DNA of 64,000 nt from Burkholderiales bacterium (GTDB lineage Bacteria; Pseudomonadota; Gammaproteobacteria; Burkholderiales; Burkholderiaceae_C), in contig JAFKGE010000025.1 of the NCBI GenBank assembly GCA_017307865.1, positions 24,576-88,575 of the forward strand, written 5' to 3'. Both the position numbers and the translations under genes were made by a program. Shown piece after piece: positions 37,120 through 45,578 of the stretch; position 1 is the stretch's first letter, and every line of letters starts with the position of its first letter. The notes beneath the pieces were generated by a model. The model was not told where the DNA came from. It did not search any database and saw nothing but the letters and a program-made list of their open reading frames with translations.

Positions 37120-38520
37120 TCAGGCCACGGGCCAAACCACCCCCACCCGCGCCCCACCCAGCCCCGCCGATTCGCCCACCTCCACCCGCGCCCCATGCCG
37201 CCGCGCCACGGCCTGCACGATGGCCAGGCCCAGGCCGCTGCCGTGGCCGGCGGCGCCGGGCACGCGGTAGAAGCGGTCGAGCACGCGCTGGCGCTCGGAC
37301 GGGGGGATGCCGGGGCCGCTCTCCTGCACCGCCAGCTCGGGCGCGCCGTCTGCGTCCCGTTGCGCAGTGACCTGCACCACGCCGCCGGCGGGGGTGTGCC
37401 TGAGGGCGTTGTCGATCAGATTGCGCAGCAGCACGGCCAGGGCGTCGGCCTGGCCTTGGACCGATACCTCGGCGGCGCCTTCGCCCGGGCCGCGCAGCTC
37501 GATCTGGTGCGCCTGCGCCTCGGGCGCGGCGTCGTGCACGGCGCGGCGCGCCAGGGCCGTCAGGTCGACCGGGGCGCTGGCGGCGGCGGCGGCGTCGCCG
37601 TCGTGGCGCGCCAGGGCCAGCAGTTGCTCGACCAGGCGGGTGGCGCGGTCGACGCCGGCCAACAGGCGCTCGGTGGCCAGATGGCGCGCCTCGGGCGTGT
37701 CGGCGCGCTGCAGGCTTTGCAGCTGCAGGCGCAGCGCGGCCAGGGGCGTGCGCAGCTCGTGCGCGGCGTCGGCGGTGAAGTCGCTCAGTTGCCGCCACGC
37801 GCCATCCAGCCGCGCCAGCAGGCCGTTCATCTCGGCCACCAGCGGCGCCACCTCGGCCGGCAGGCCGGCCACGGGCAGGGGCGCCAGGTCGCCCGCCGCG
37901 CGCGCGGCCAGCTGCCGGCGCAGGCGGCCGACGGGCGCCACGGCGCGGCCCACCACCCACCACACGATGAGCATCAGCACCGGCGCCAGCAGCGCCACCG
38001 GCAGCACGGCGCGCAGCGCCAGCTGGCCGGCCATGCGCCGGCGCGCCGACTGCGCCTGCGCGATCTGGATCACCTGCGTGGCGGTCTCCAGCGTGTACAC
38101 GCGGTAGGGCTCGCCGGCGGCCAGCACGTCCGAAAAGCCGATCACGGCCTGCGGCGGCAGCAGGCGCGCCGAGGGCGAGCGGTACAGCATGATGCCGTCG
38201 GCGCGCCACACCTGGATGATCAGCTCCTGCGAGCCGGGCGGGCCGTCGAGCACGCTGCCCTCCAGCACGGTGGCGGCCAGCCCGCCGGTGAGCGACAGGG
38301 CGATGCGCTGCATCTGGGCGTCGAACACCGACTCGACCTCGGCGCGCGCGGCGCGCCAGGTGATGACGGCCTGCGCCAGCGCGGTCACCAGCACGGCCAG
38401 CAGCAGCAGCACGGTCAGGCGCCCCCGCAGCGAGGGCGCGCGCGGGTCGATTTTCAAGCCATTTTGGCCTTCAGCCCGCTTTGGACTTGCGCGGTCAGCT
38501 ATCGATTCAGGAGTTTCCAC
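37120..38520 (-). CDS. Sensor histidine kinase, QseC/TctE-like
   Basis: A 466-residue membrane kinase. Two membrane segments (about 35-55 and 170-192) flank a periplasmic domain of about 115 residues. A HAMP-like region follows, then the H-box with H254 (FTADAAHELRTPLAALRLQL) and an ATPase domain (NLIDNALRHTP, GSGLGLAIV). The upstream start is a GTG at 38520 inside a dispersed repeat, so the first 24 residues (ETPESIADRASPKRAEGQ...) are repeat-encoded; a TTG at 38457 is an alternative. It overlaps its response regulator gene by 14 bases. The signal is unknown. Confidence 0.9.
   Translation of the reverse strand: METPESIADRASPKRAEGQNGLKIDPRAPSLRGRLTVLLLLAVLVTALAQAVITWRAARAEVESVFDAQMQRIALSLTGGLAATVLEGSVLDGPPGSQELIIQVWRADGIMLYRSPSARLLPPQAVIGFSDVLAAGEPYRVYTLETATQVIQIAQAQSARRRMAGQLALRAVLPVALLAPVLMLIVWWVVGRAVAPVGRLRRQLAARAAGDLAPLPVAGLPAEVAPLVAEMNGLLARLDGAWRQLSDFTADAAHELRTPLAALRLQLQSLQRADTPEARHLATERLLAGVDRATRLVEQLLALARHDGDAAAAASAPVDLTALARRAVHDAAPEAQAHQIELRGPGEGAAEVSVQGQADALAVLLRNLIDNALRHTPAGGVVQVTAQRDADGAPELAVQESGPGIPPSERQRVLDRFYRVPGAAGHGSGLGLAIVQAVARRHGARVEVGESAGLGGARVGVVWPVA
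38451..38515 (-). repeat. Dispersed repeat, in-frame copy at the regulator/kinase junction
   Basis: It runs from TTTTCAAGCC to TCAGCTATCGATTCAGGAG. Read on the minus strand it supplies the TGA stop of the response regulator gene and codes for residues about 3-24 of the kinase, including S-I-A-D-R-A. The ATA of that motif is codon 7 of the kinase. Confidence 0.85.
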
Positions 38521-39202
38521 CGTCCGCCTCCCCGCCGTCCGCGGGCGACGGCGGCACCAGATAGCCCAGGCCGCGCACGTTCTCGATCAGGCCGGCGCCC
38601 AGCTTGCGCCGCACGCCGTGGATGTAGACCTCGACCGCGTTGCTGCTGATCTCCTCGCCCCAGGCGTAGAGCTTGTCCTCCAGCTGCTGGCGCGACAGCA
38701 CGCGGCCGGGGCGCGCCAGCAGGGGCTCCAGCACCGCCCATTCGCGCGCCGACAGCTGCACCGGCTGGCCGCCGAGCGTGACCTCGCGCGTGGCCGGCAC
38801 GATGCGCACGGCGCCCCAGGCGTAGGCCGGCTCGGCGCGGCCCTGGGCGCGGCGCAGCAGGGCGCGCACGCGCGCCAGCAGCTCGTCCAGGTCGTAGGGC
38901 TTGACGATGTAGTCGTCGGCGCCGGCGTCCAGCCCGGCCACGCGCTCGGCCACGGCGTCGCGCGCGGTGGCGATCAGCACCGGCAGGCGCCGGCCGTGGG
39001 CGCGCAGGGCACGCAGCACGTCCAGCCCGCTCTTGCGCGGCAGGCCCAGGTCCAGCAGCAGCAGGTCGTAGGCGGTGGTGGCCAGCGCGGTGTCGGCCTG
39101 GGCGCCGTCGCGCACCCAGTCGGCGGCATGGCCCTCGGCGCGCAGCGCGTCGTGCACCACCTCGCCGATCATGGCGTCGTCCTCGGCCAGCAGGATTCGC
39201 AT
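38507..39202 (-). CDS. OmpR-family response regulator, QseB/TctD-like
   Basis: A 231-residue protein. The receiver domain has the acidic pocket E7-D8-D9, phosphoacceptor D51 (LLLLDLGLP), and a switch lysine in DDYIVKPYDLDELLARV. A linker leads to an OmpR winged helix (about 130-222, SREWAVLEPLLARPGRVLS-type and SSNAVEVYIHGVRRKL). The last residues, GGNS, and the stop come from the repeat. It is divergent from the pha antiporter operon, which makes that operon a possible target. Confidence 0.93.
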   Translation of the reverse strand: MRILLAEDDAMIGEVVHDALRAEGHAADWVRDGAQADTALATTAYDLLLLDLGLPRKSGLDVLRALRAHGRRLPVLIATARDAVAERVAGLDAGADDYIVKPYDLDELLARVRALLRRAQGRAEPAYAWGAVRIVPATREVTLGGQPVQLSAREWAVLEPLLARPGRVLSRQQLEDKLYAWGEEISSNAVEVYIHGVRRKLGAGLIENVRGLGYLVPPSPADGGEADGGNS

Positions 39203-39341
39203 GGGGGCATTGTGACCGCTGACGCGGTTGCGCCGGCAGCTCCTGTTTTAATAGCTCGCAATCCATGGCCGGTGCTGACTGCCCGCCGTCGTCGGCTGTT
39301 ATATTCGAGTGCTGTCCGCCTTCCCCGCAACCACCGCCTCG

Positions 39342-42260
39342 ATGGACCTGGTTTTTCTGCTCTTGCTGCCCTTTGCCGGCGCCCTGGTGGCGGCGCTGCT
39401 GCCCACGCACGCGCGCACGGCGGCGGCCACGTGGGCGGCGCTGGTGTCGGCCGTGGGCCTGGTCTGGGTGCTGTGGCTGACGCCCACGCTGGAGGCCGGC
39501 ACGGTGCTGCGCGAGGAGTACCGCTGGATTCCGTCGGCCGGCATCAACCTGCTGATCCGCATGGACGGGCTGGCCTGGATGTTCGCGCTGCTGGTGACGG
39601 GCATCGGCCTGCTGGTGGCCGTGTACGCGCGCTACTACATGTCGCGCGAAGACCCGGTGCCGCGCTTTTTCGCCTTCTTCCTGGCCTTCATGGGCGCCAT
39701 GCTGGGCATCGTGCTGTCGGGCAACCTGGTGCAGCTGGTGTTCTTCTGGGAGCTGACCAGCCTGTTCAGCTTTCTGCTCATCGGCTACTGGCACCACCGC
39801 AAGGACGCCCGGCGCGGCGCGCGCATGGCGCTGACGGTGACCGGCGCCGGCGGCCTGTGCCTGCTGGCCGGGGTGCTGATGCTGGGCCACATCGCCGGCA
39901 GCTACGAGCTGGACGCGGTGCTGGCCGAGGGCGGCCGCATCCGCGCCCACCCGCTGTACCCCACCATGCTGGTGCTGGTGCTGCTGGGGGCGCTGACCAA
40001 GAGCGCGCAGTTTCCCTTCCACTTCTGGCTGCCGCGCGCCATGGCCGCGCCCACGCCGGTGTCGGCCTACCTGCACTCGGCCACCATGGTCAAGGCCGGG
40101 GTGTTTTTGCTGGCGCGGCTGTGGCCGGCGCTGGCGGGCACGTCCGAGTGGTTCTGGCTGGTCGGCGGCGCGGGGCTGATCTCGCTGGTGGTGGGCGCGG
40201 GCGCGGCGATGTTCCAGAACGACCTGAAGGGCCTGCTGGCCTACTCCACCATCAGCCACCTGGGCCTGATCACCCTGCTGCTGGGCCTGAGCGGCGAGCT
40301 GGCGGCGGTGGCGGCGGTGTTCCACATCATGAACCACGCGACCTTCAAGGCCTCGGCCTTCATGGCCGCCGGCATCATCGACCACGAGACCGGCACGCGC
40401 GACCTGCGGCGCCTGTCGGGGCTGGGCAAGGCCATGCCCTTCACGGCGCTGCTGACCTTCGTGGCCAGCGCCGCCATGGCGGGCGTGCCGCTGGTCAACG
40501 GCTTCCTGTCCAAGGAAATGTTCTTTGCCGAAACGGTGCAGCTGCGCGGCATCGCGTGGCTGGACTGGGGCCTGCCCGCGGCGGCCACGCTGGCCGGCGT
40601 GTTCGCGGTGGTGTATTCGCTGCGCTTTGCCGGCGTGTTCTGGGGCCCGCCGGCGCACGACCTGCCGCTGACCCCGCACGAGCCGGTGCGCTGGATGCGC
40701 ATCCCCATCGAGGTGCTGGTGCTGCTGTGCCTGCTGGTGGGCATGGTGCCGCAGTGGTCGGTGAGCAGCGCGCTGGCGCTGGCGGCGCAGCCGGTGGTGG
40801 GCGGCGAGCTGCCGGAGTACAGCCTGGCGCTGTGGCACGGCTGGAACAAGCCGCTGGTCATGAGCCTGGTGGCCCTGGTGGGCGGCGTGGCGCTGTACGC
40901 GGTGATGCAGGCGCTGCGCCGGCGCGGGCACCTGCGCCAGGCACCGCTGGGCCGCTGGCTGGACGGCGAGCGCCTGTTCATGCACACCCTGCTGGGCCTG
41001 GACCACGGCTGCCGCTGGCTGCTGGCGCGCCTGACCAGCTACCGGCTGCAGCCGCAGATGCTGCTGCTGGTGCTGGCGGCCGTGCTGGCGGCGGCCACCT
41101 CGCTGTGGGCCGGCGGCGTCAGCTGGGGCCACCGCGAGCGCGTGCCCGCCAACCTCGAATTCGCCCTGCTGTGGCTGATGGGCGGGCTGTGCGCGCTGGG
41201 CGCGGCGCAGCAGGCCAAGTTCCACCGCCTGGCGGCATTGGTGATGGCGGGCGTGGTGGGCCTGTGCGTGAGCCTGACCTTTTTGTGGTTCTCGGCGCCC
41301 GACCTGGCGCTGACCCAGCTGACGGTGGAAGTCGTCACCACCGTGCTCTTTTTGCTGGGCCTGCGCTGGCTGCCCCGGCGCCTGCCCGAGCAAAACCCGC
41401 GCGAGGGCCTGAAGGTGCGCGCGCGGCGCGGGCGCGACGGCCTGCTGGCCATCGTGGCGGGCACCGGCATGGCGGTGCTGGCCTACGCCATGATGACGCG
41501 CCCGGCGCCGCAGAGCATCTCGCCCTTCTTCATCGACCGCGCCCTGCCCGAGGGCGGTGGCAGCAACGTGGTCAACGTCATGCTGGTGGACTTTCGCGGC
41601 TTCGACACGCTGGGCGAAATCACCGTGCTGGGCATCGTGGCGCTCACGGTGTATGCGCTGCTGCGTCGCTTTCGCCCGCCGCGCGAGGTGGTGGAGCTGC
41701 CGCCGCAGCAGCGCGCCGTGCCGCCCGACCTGGTGAGCGACCTGATCAACCCCCGCACCGCGCAGGACACCGCGCTGGGCTACCTGATGGTGCCGGCGGT
41801 GCTGGTGCGGCTGCTGATGTCGCTGATGGTGCTGGTCGCCATCCACCTGTTCTTGCGCGGGCACAACGCGCCGGGCGGCGGCTTTGTCGCCGGGCTGGTG
41901 GTGTCGATCGCCTTCGTGGCGCAGTACATCGTGGCCGGCACGTACTGGGTCGAGGCGCACATGCCGCTCAAGGTCACGCGCTGGATCGCCGTCGGGCTGC
42001 TGCTGGCGCTGGCCACGGGGCTGGGTTCACTGTTCTGGGGCTACCCCTTCCTGACCACGCACACGGCGCACCTCACGCTGCCGCTGGTGGGCGAGGTGCA
42101 CCTGGCCAGCGCGCTGTTCTTCGATGCCGGGGTGTTCGCCACCGTGGTCGGCGCCACCTTGCTGATCCTCACCGCGCTGGCGCACCAGTCGGTGCGAAGC
42201 CACCGCAAGGCGCCGGTGCGCACCGTCACGGCCAGCACCGGGCCGCGGGAGGTGGACTGA
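39342..42260 (+). CDS. phaA: Monovalent cation/H+ antiporter subunit A (PhaA/MrpA with fused MrpB domain)
   Basis: A 972-residue membrane protein. The N-terminal half is NuoL-like (VFFWELTSLFSFLLIGYW; KSAQFPFHFWLPRAMAAPTP; MNHATFKASAFMAAGI), and the C-terminal part carries an MrpB-like domain (about 820-960: LFLRGHNAPGGGFVAGLVVS). The fusion is the group 2 (Pha/Shp) form of Mrp antiporters. The start at 39342 begins MDLVFLLLLP; a GTG at 39309 is less likely. It works with the next five subunits to exchange Na+ or K+ for protons. Confidence 0.95.
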   Translation: MDLVFLLLLPFAGALVAALLPTHARTAAATWAALVSAVGLVWVLWLTPTLEAGTVLREEYRWIPSAGINLLIRMDGLAWMFALLVTGIGLLVAVYARYYMSREDPVPRFFAFFLAFMGAMLGIVLSGNLVQLVFFWELTSLFSFLLIGYWHHRKDARRGARMALTVTGAGGLCLLAGVLMLGHIAGSYELDAVLAEGGRIRAHPLYPTMLVLVLLGALTKSAQFPFHFWLPRAMAAPTPVSAYLHSATMVKAGVFLLARLWPALAGTSEWFWLVGGAGLISLVVGAGAAMFQNDLKGLLAYSTISHLGLITLLLGLSGELAAVAAVFHIMNHATFKASAFMAAGIIDHETGTRDLRRLSGLGKAMPFTALLTFVASAAMAGVPLVNGFLSKEMFFAETVQLRGIAWLDWGLPAAATLAGVFAVVYSLRFAGVFWGPPAHDLPLTPHEPVRWMRIPIEVLVLLCLLVGMVPQWSVSSALALAAQPVVGGELPEYSLALWHGWNKPLVMSLVALVGGVALYAVMQALRRRGHLRQAPLGRWLDGERLFMHTLLGLDHGCRWLLARLTSYRLQPQMLLLVLAAVLAAATSLWAGGVSWGHRERVPANLEFALLWLMGGLCALGAAQQAKFHRLAALVMAGVVGLCVSLTFLWFSAPDLALTQLTVEVVTTVLFLLGLRWLPRRLPEQNPREGLKVRARRGRDGLLAIVAGTGMAVLAYAMMTRPAPQSISPFFIDRALPEGGGSNVVNVMLVDFRGFDTLGEITVLGIVALTVYALLRRFRPPREVVELPPQQRAVPPDLVSDLINPRTAQDTALGYLMVPAVLVRLLMSLMVLVAIHLFLRGHNAPGGGFVAGLVVSIAFVAQYIVAGTYWVEAHMPLKVTRWIAVGLLLALATGLGSLFWGYPFLTTHTAHLTLPLVGEVHLASALFFDAGVFATVVGATLLILTALAHQSVRSHRKAPVRTVTASTGPREVD

Positions 42261-42622
42261 TGGAAGTCATCATGGCGATCGCCATCGGCGTGCTGGGCGG
42301 CTCGGGCGTGTGGCTGGTGCTGCGCCCGCGGAGCTTTCAGGTGCTGATCGGGCTGGCGCTGCTGTCGTACGCGGTCAACCTGTTCATCTTCGCCATGGGC
42401 AGCCTGGTGATCGACCGCGAGCCCATCGTGCGCGCGGGCGTGACGGCCAACCTGCAGAACTACACCGACCCGCTGCCGCAGGCGCTGGTGCTGACGGCGA
42501 TCGTCATCGGCTTTGCCACCTCGGCGCTGTTCCTGGTGGTGCTGCTGGCCTCGCGGGGCCTGTCCGACACCGACCACGTCGACGGCGAGGAGCCCGACGC
42601 CGACGCGCAGGAGCGGCGATGA
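42260..42622 (+). CDS. phaC: Monovalent cation/H+ antiporter subunit C
   Basis: A 120-residue NuoK-like subunit with three membrane segments and conserved LIGLALLSYAVNLFIF and DPLPQALVLTAIVIGFA. It shares one base with the phaA stop and overlaps phaD by four bases. The C-terminal tail is acidic and soluble. Confidence 0.95.
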   Translation: MEVIMAIAIGVLGGSGVWLVLRPRSFQVLIGLALLSYAVNLFIFAMGSLVIDREPIVRAGVTANLQNYTDPLPQALVLTAIVIGFATSALFLVVLLASRGLSDTDHVDGEEPDADAQERR

Positions 42623-44322
42623 GCACGCCCTTCATCGCCTCGCTGATGCCGCACCTGATCGTGGCGCCCATCCTGCTGCCCATGGCGACGGCGGCGCTGA
42701 TGCTGCTGCTGGGCGACACGCGCCGGCCGCTGAAGGCGCTGCTGGGCGTGCTGTCGTGCGCGCTGGGGCTCGCGGTGTCGATCGCGCTGCTGCTGTGGGT
42801 GCAGCACGGCGACGGCCCGCACGCGGTGGGCATCTACCTGCCCTCCAACTGGCCGGTGCCCTACGGCATCACGCTGGTGGTGGACCGCCTGGCGGCCATG
42901 ATGCTGCTGCTGACCAGCGTGCTGGGCCTGGCCTCGGTGCTGTATTCGGTGGCGCGCTGGGACCGCGCGGGGGCGCACTTTCACCCGCTGTTCCAGCTGC
43001 AGCTGATGGGGCTGGCCGGGGCCTTCCTGACGGCCGACCTGTTCAACCTGTTCGTGTTCTTCGAGATCCTGCTGACCGCGTCCTACGGCCTGCTGCTGCA
43101 CGGCTCGGGCTGGGCGCGCGTGCGCTCGGGGCTGCACTACATCGCAATGAACCTGATGGCGTCGACGCTGTTCCTGATCGGCGTGGCCATCCTGTACGGC
43201 GTGACGGGCACGCTCAACCTGGCCGACATGGCCATCATCGTGCCGGCCATCGCCGAGACCGACCGCGGCCTGCTGCATGCCGGCGCGGCGGTGCTGGCGG
43301 TGGGCTTTCTGGTCAAGGCCGCGGCCTGGCCGCTGAACTTCTGGCTGCCGTCCACCTATGCCAGCGCGTCGACGCCGGTGGCGGCGCTGTTCGCCATCCT
43401 GACCAAGCTGGGCGCCTACGCGGTGCTGCGGGTGTGGACGGTGCTGTTCGGCCCCGAGGCCGGCGTGTCCACCCTGTTCGGCGGCCCGGCGCTGGTCGAC
43501 ATCGGCCTGGTCACGCTGGCGCTGGGCGCGGTCGGCATCCTGGCCACCCAGCACCTGGGGCGCATGGTGGCGTTTTGCGCCATCCTGTCCTCGGGCACGC
43601 TGCTGGCGGCGCTGGGTTTCGGCCAGCCGGCGGTGACGGGCGGCGCGCTGTACTACATCCTGGGCTCGACGCTGGCGGTGAGCGCCTTCTTCCTGCTGTC
43701 CGAGCTGATCGACCGCGCGCGCGACATGGAGGAGGAACCCATCGTCCTGAGCGAGCTGCAGACCGACGACGCGTTTGCCTTCCCGGTCAACCTGGTGCCC
43801 ACGCGCGACGTCAACCTGGACGAGGACGAGCAGGCGCTGATCGGCCTGCCGATTCCGGCGGCCATGGCCTTCATGGGCCTGGCCTTCATTGTCTGCGGGC
43901 TGACGCTGGCGGGGCTGCCGCCGATGGCCGGCTTCGTCGGCAAGGTGGTGATGCTGTCGGCGCTGCTCAACCCGGCCGGCTTCGGCCAGAACGCGCCGGT
44001 GTCGCCGGCGGCCTGGATGCTGCTGGGCCTGCTGCTGGCCAGCGGCCTGCTGTCCATCATCGCGCTGTCGCGCGCCGGCTCGCGCTATTTCTGGTCGCCC
44101 ACCGGGCGGCCGGTGCCGCGCCTGCGCCTGATCGAGACGCTGCCCATCGGCGCGCTGCTGCTGCTGATCGGCGTGCTGGTGTGGCGCGCCGACGACGTGC
44201 TGCGCTACGTCAACGCCACCGCGCGCGACCTGCACGACCCGCGGCATTACATCGGCACGGTGATGGCGGCCCAGCCCGTGCCCTCGCCGGTCGCCAATGG
44301 CGAGAAGGGGCTGCGGCGATGA
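42619..44322 (+). CDS. phaD: Monovalent cation/H+ antiporter subunit D
   Basis: A 567-residue NuoN/M-like antiporter subunit with the proton-path segments LFNLFVFFEILLTASYGLLL and VKAAAWPLNFWLPSTYASAS. A charged loop around residues 370-415 (RARDMEEEPIVLSELQTDDA) is typical of PhaD. It overlaps phaC and phaE by four bases each. Confidence 0.95.
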   Translation: MSTPFIASLMPHLIVAPILLPMATAALMLLLGDTRRPLKALLGVLSCALGLAVSIALLLWVQHGDGPHAVGIYLPSNWPVPYGITLVVDRLAAMMLLLTSVLGLASVLYSVARWDRAGAHFHPLFQLQLMGLAGAFLTADLFNLFVFFEILLTASYGLLLHGSGWARVRSGLHYIAMNLMASTLFLIGVAILYGVTGTLNLADMAIIVPAIAETDRGLLHAGAAVLAVGFLVKAAAWPLNFWLPSTYASASTPVAALFAILTKLGAYAVLRVWTVLFGPEAGVSTLFGGPALVDIGLVTLALGAVGILATQHLGRMVAFCAILSSGTLLAALGFGQPAVTGGALYYILGSTLAVSAFFLLSELIDRARDMEEEPIVLSELQTDDAFAFPVNLVPTRDVNLDEDEQALIGLPIPAAMAFMGLAFIVCGLTLAGLPPMAGFVGKVVMLSALLNPAGFGQNAPVSPAAWMLLGLLLASGLLSIIALSRAGSRYFWSPTGRPVPRLRLIETLPIGALLLLIGVLVWRADDVLRYVNATARDLHDPRHYIGTVMAAQPVPSPVANGEKGLRR

Positions 44323-44813
44323 TGAAGCGGCTGTTTCCCGCCCCGCTGCTGAGCGCCGCGCTGATGGCGATGTGGCTGGTGCTGAACGCCTCGCTGGCGG
44401 CGGGCGACGTGCTGCTGGCCGTGCTGCTGGGCCTGGTGGTGCCGGCGCTGCTGGCGCCGCTGCGCCCGGCACGCCCGCGCATCCGCCACCCTTTGACGGT
44501 GCTGCGCCTGATCGGCGTGGTCGGCCTGGACGTGCTCGAATCCAACTGGCTGGTGCTGCGCACCCTGCTCACCCGGCCGGGCCAGCCCACGCACGCGCGC
44601 TTCGTGCGCATCCCGCTGGACCTGCGCGACCCCAGCGCGCTGGCGGCGCTGGCCGTCATCACCACGGTGGTGCCCGGCACCGTGTGGTGCGAGCTGGCGC
44701 GCGACAGCAGCGCCCTGCTGCTGCACGTGTGGGACGCGCCGGACGAGGCCGCCTTCATCGCGCACTACAAGCAGCGCTACGAGCAGCCGCTGCGGGAGAT
44801 CTTCGAGTCATGA
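44319..44813 (+). CDS. phaE: Monovalent cation/H+ antiporter subunit E
   Basis: A 164-residue protein: two N-terminal membrane segments, the conserved LIGVVGLDVLESNWLVLRTL, then a soluble C-terminal domain ending in QRYEQPLREIFES. The start ATGATG overlaps the phaD stop. The subunit is needed for assembly and activity in Mrp-type complexes. Confidence 0.93.
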   Translation: MMKRLFPAPLLSAALMAMWLVLNASLAAGDVLLAVLLGLVVPALLAPLRPARPRIRHPLTVLRLIGVVGLDVLESNWLVLRTLLTRPGQPTHARFVRIPLDLRDPSALAALAVITTVVPGTVWCELARDSSALLLHVWDAPDEAAFIAHYKQRYEQPLREIFES

Positions 44814-45088
44814 GCACCTTCCTGTCCGTCGCCATCGCCATCACGCTGGGCAGCTACGGCCTGGCCAGCCTGCTGCTGCTGGTGCGCGTGCTGCGCGGCC
44901 CGACGGCGCAGGACCGCGTGCTGGCGCTCGACCTGCTGTACGGCATCGGCACGCTGTCGGCGCTGGTGCTGGGCATCCGCTACGCCAGCCACGTCTACTT
45001 CGAAGCCGCCCTCATCATCGCCCTGCTCGGCTTCGTCAGTTCGAGCGCGATGGCGAAGTTTTTGCTACGCGGGGAGGTGATCGAATGA
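44810..45088 (+). CDS. phaF: Monovalent cation/H+ antiporter subunit F
   Basis: A 92-residue protein with three membrane segments and the family motif RVLRGPTAQDRVLALDLL. It overlaps phaE by four bases. Its own stop overlaps the ATG of a 37-codon ORF that leads to phaG. Confidence 0.93.
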   Translation: MSTFLSVAIAITLGSYGLASLLLLVRVLRGPTAQDRVLALDLLYGIGTLSALVLGIRYASHVYFEAALIIALLGFVSSSAMAKFLLRGEVIE

Positions 45089-45198
45089 GCGCCCGGACGA
45101 GGGGCCCCGCCTGCGGGGATCGGCCAGCGAATTCGATCGGGCGGCCGACCACCCGAGCTTTCGTGCGCGTCCACAACGATCGGAGGCCGCCAGAGTGA
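45085..45198 (+). CDS. 37-codon ORF bridging phaF and phaG (possible coupling ORF)
   Basis: Starts with an ATG overlapping the phaF stop (ATGA, 45085-45088) and ends with TGA at 45196-45198, overlapping the GTG start of phaG (GTGA). The 37-residue product begins MSARTRGPACGDRPANSIGR, is very basic and resembles no family I know. Its exact fit between two coupling overlaps suggests it carries ribosomes across a 106-base insertion in the operon. It may have no function as a protein. Confidence 0.4.
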   Translation: MSARTRGPACGDRPANSIGRPTTRAFVRVHNDRRPPE

Positions 45199-45578
45199 CA
45201 ACGGAAGCCGTACCCCTCTGGGCCCAAATCCTGACCGGCGGCCTGCTGCTGCTGAGCGCCGTGCTGACGCTGGCCTCCGCCTGGGGCGTGCTGAGCCTGC
45301 GCGACTTCTTCAAGCGCCTGCACCCGCCGGCGCTGGTGCTGGTGGGCGCCACGTGGTGCGTCACGCTGGCGTCGATGCTGTTTTTGTCGCTGCACGACGG
45401 CACGCTGCAGTTGCGCGCCTGGCTGATCATCATCGTGCTGTCGATGACGGTGCCGATCACCACCGTCATCCTCAGCCGCGCGGCGCTGTTTCGCGAGCGG
45501 CGCAAGCCCTCGGGCGCCAACCTGCCGCCGCCGCTGCACCCGATCAACGCGACAGAGTCGCCGCACGACACGCCCTGA
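45195..45578 (+). CDS. phaG: Monovalent cation/H+ antiporter subunit G
   Basis: A 127-residue protein with three membrane segments and the family motif LRDFFKRLHPPALVLVGATW. The start is a GTG at 45195; the phaF-phaG gap is unusually long for this tightly packed operon. The stop abuts the stop of convergent polA with no bases between. Confidence 0.9.
   Translation: MTTEAVPLWAQILTGGLLLLSAVLTLASAWGVLSLRDFFKRLHPPALVLVGATWCVTLASMLFLSLHDGTLQLRAWLIIIVLSMTVPITTVILSRAALFRERRKPSGANLPPPLHPINATESPHDTP

Noticed and set aside
39238..39275. Possible partial copy of the dispersed repeat before phaA (TTTTAATAGCTCGCAATCC)
   Set aside because: Only the AATAGCT end and a few further bases agree; too short to claim as a family member.
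38499..41960. 1153-codon open frame on the minus strand across phaA
   Set aside because: A shadow of the phaA coding strand: a His/Gln/Arg-rich translation with no motif, while phaA has clear membrane and antiporter motifs.
8618..45578. Similarity among nuoL/M/N and phaA/D as a possible recent duplication
   Set aside because: These are ancient paralogous families. Their protein sequences differ widely and match separate known subunits.
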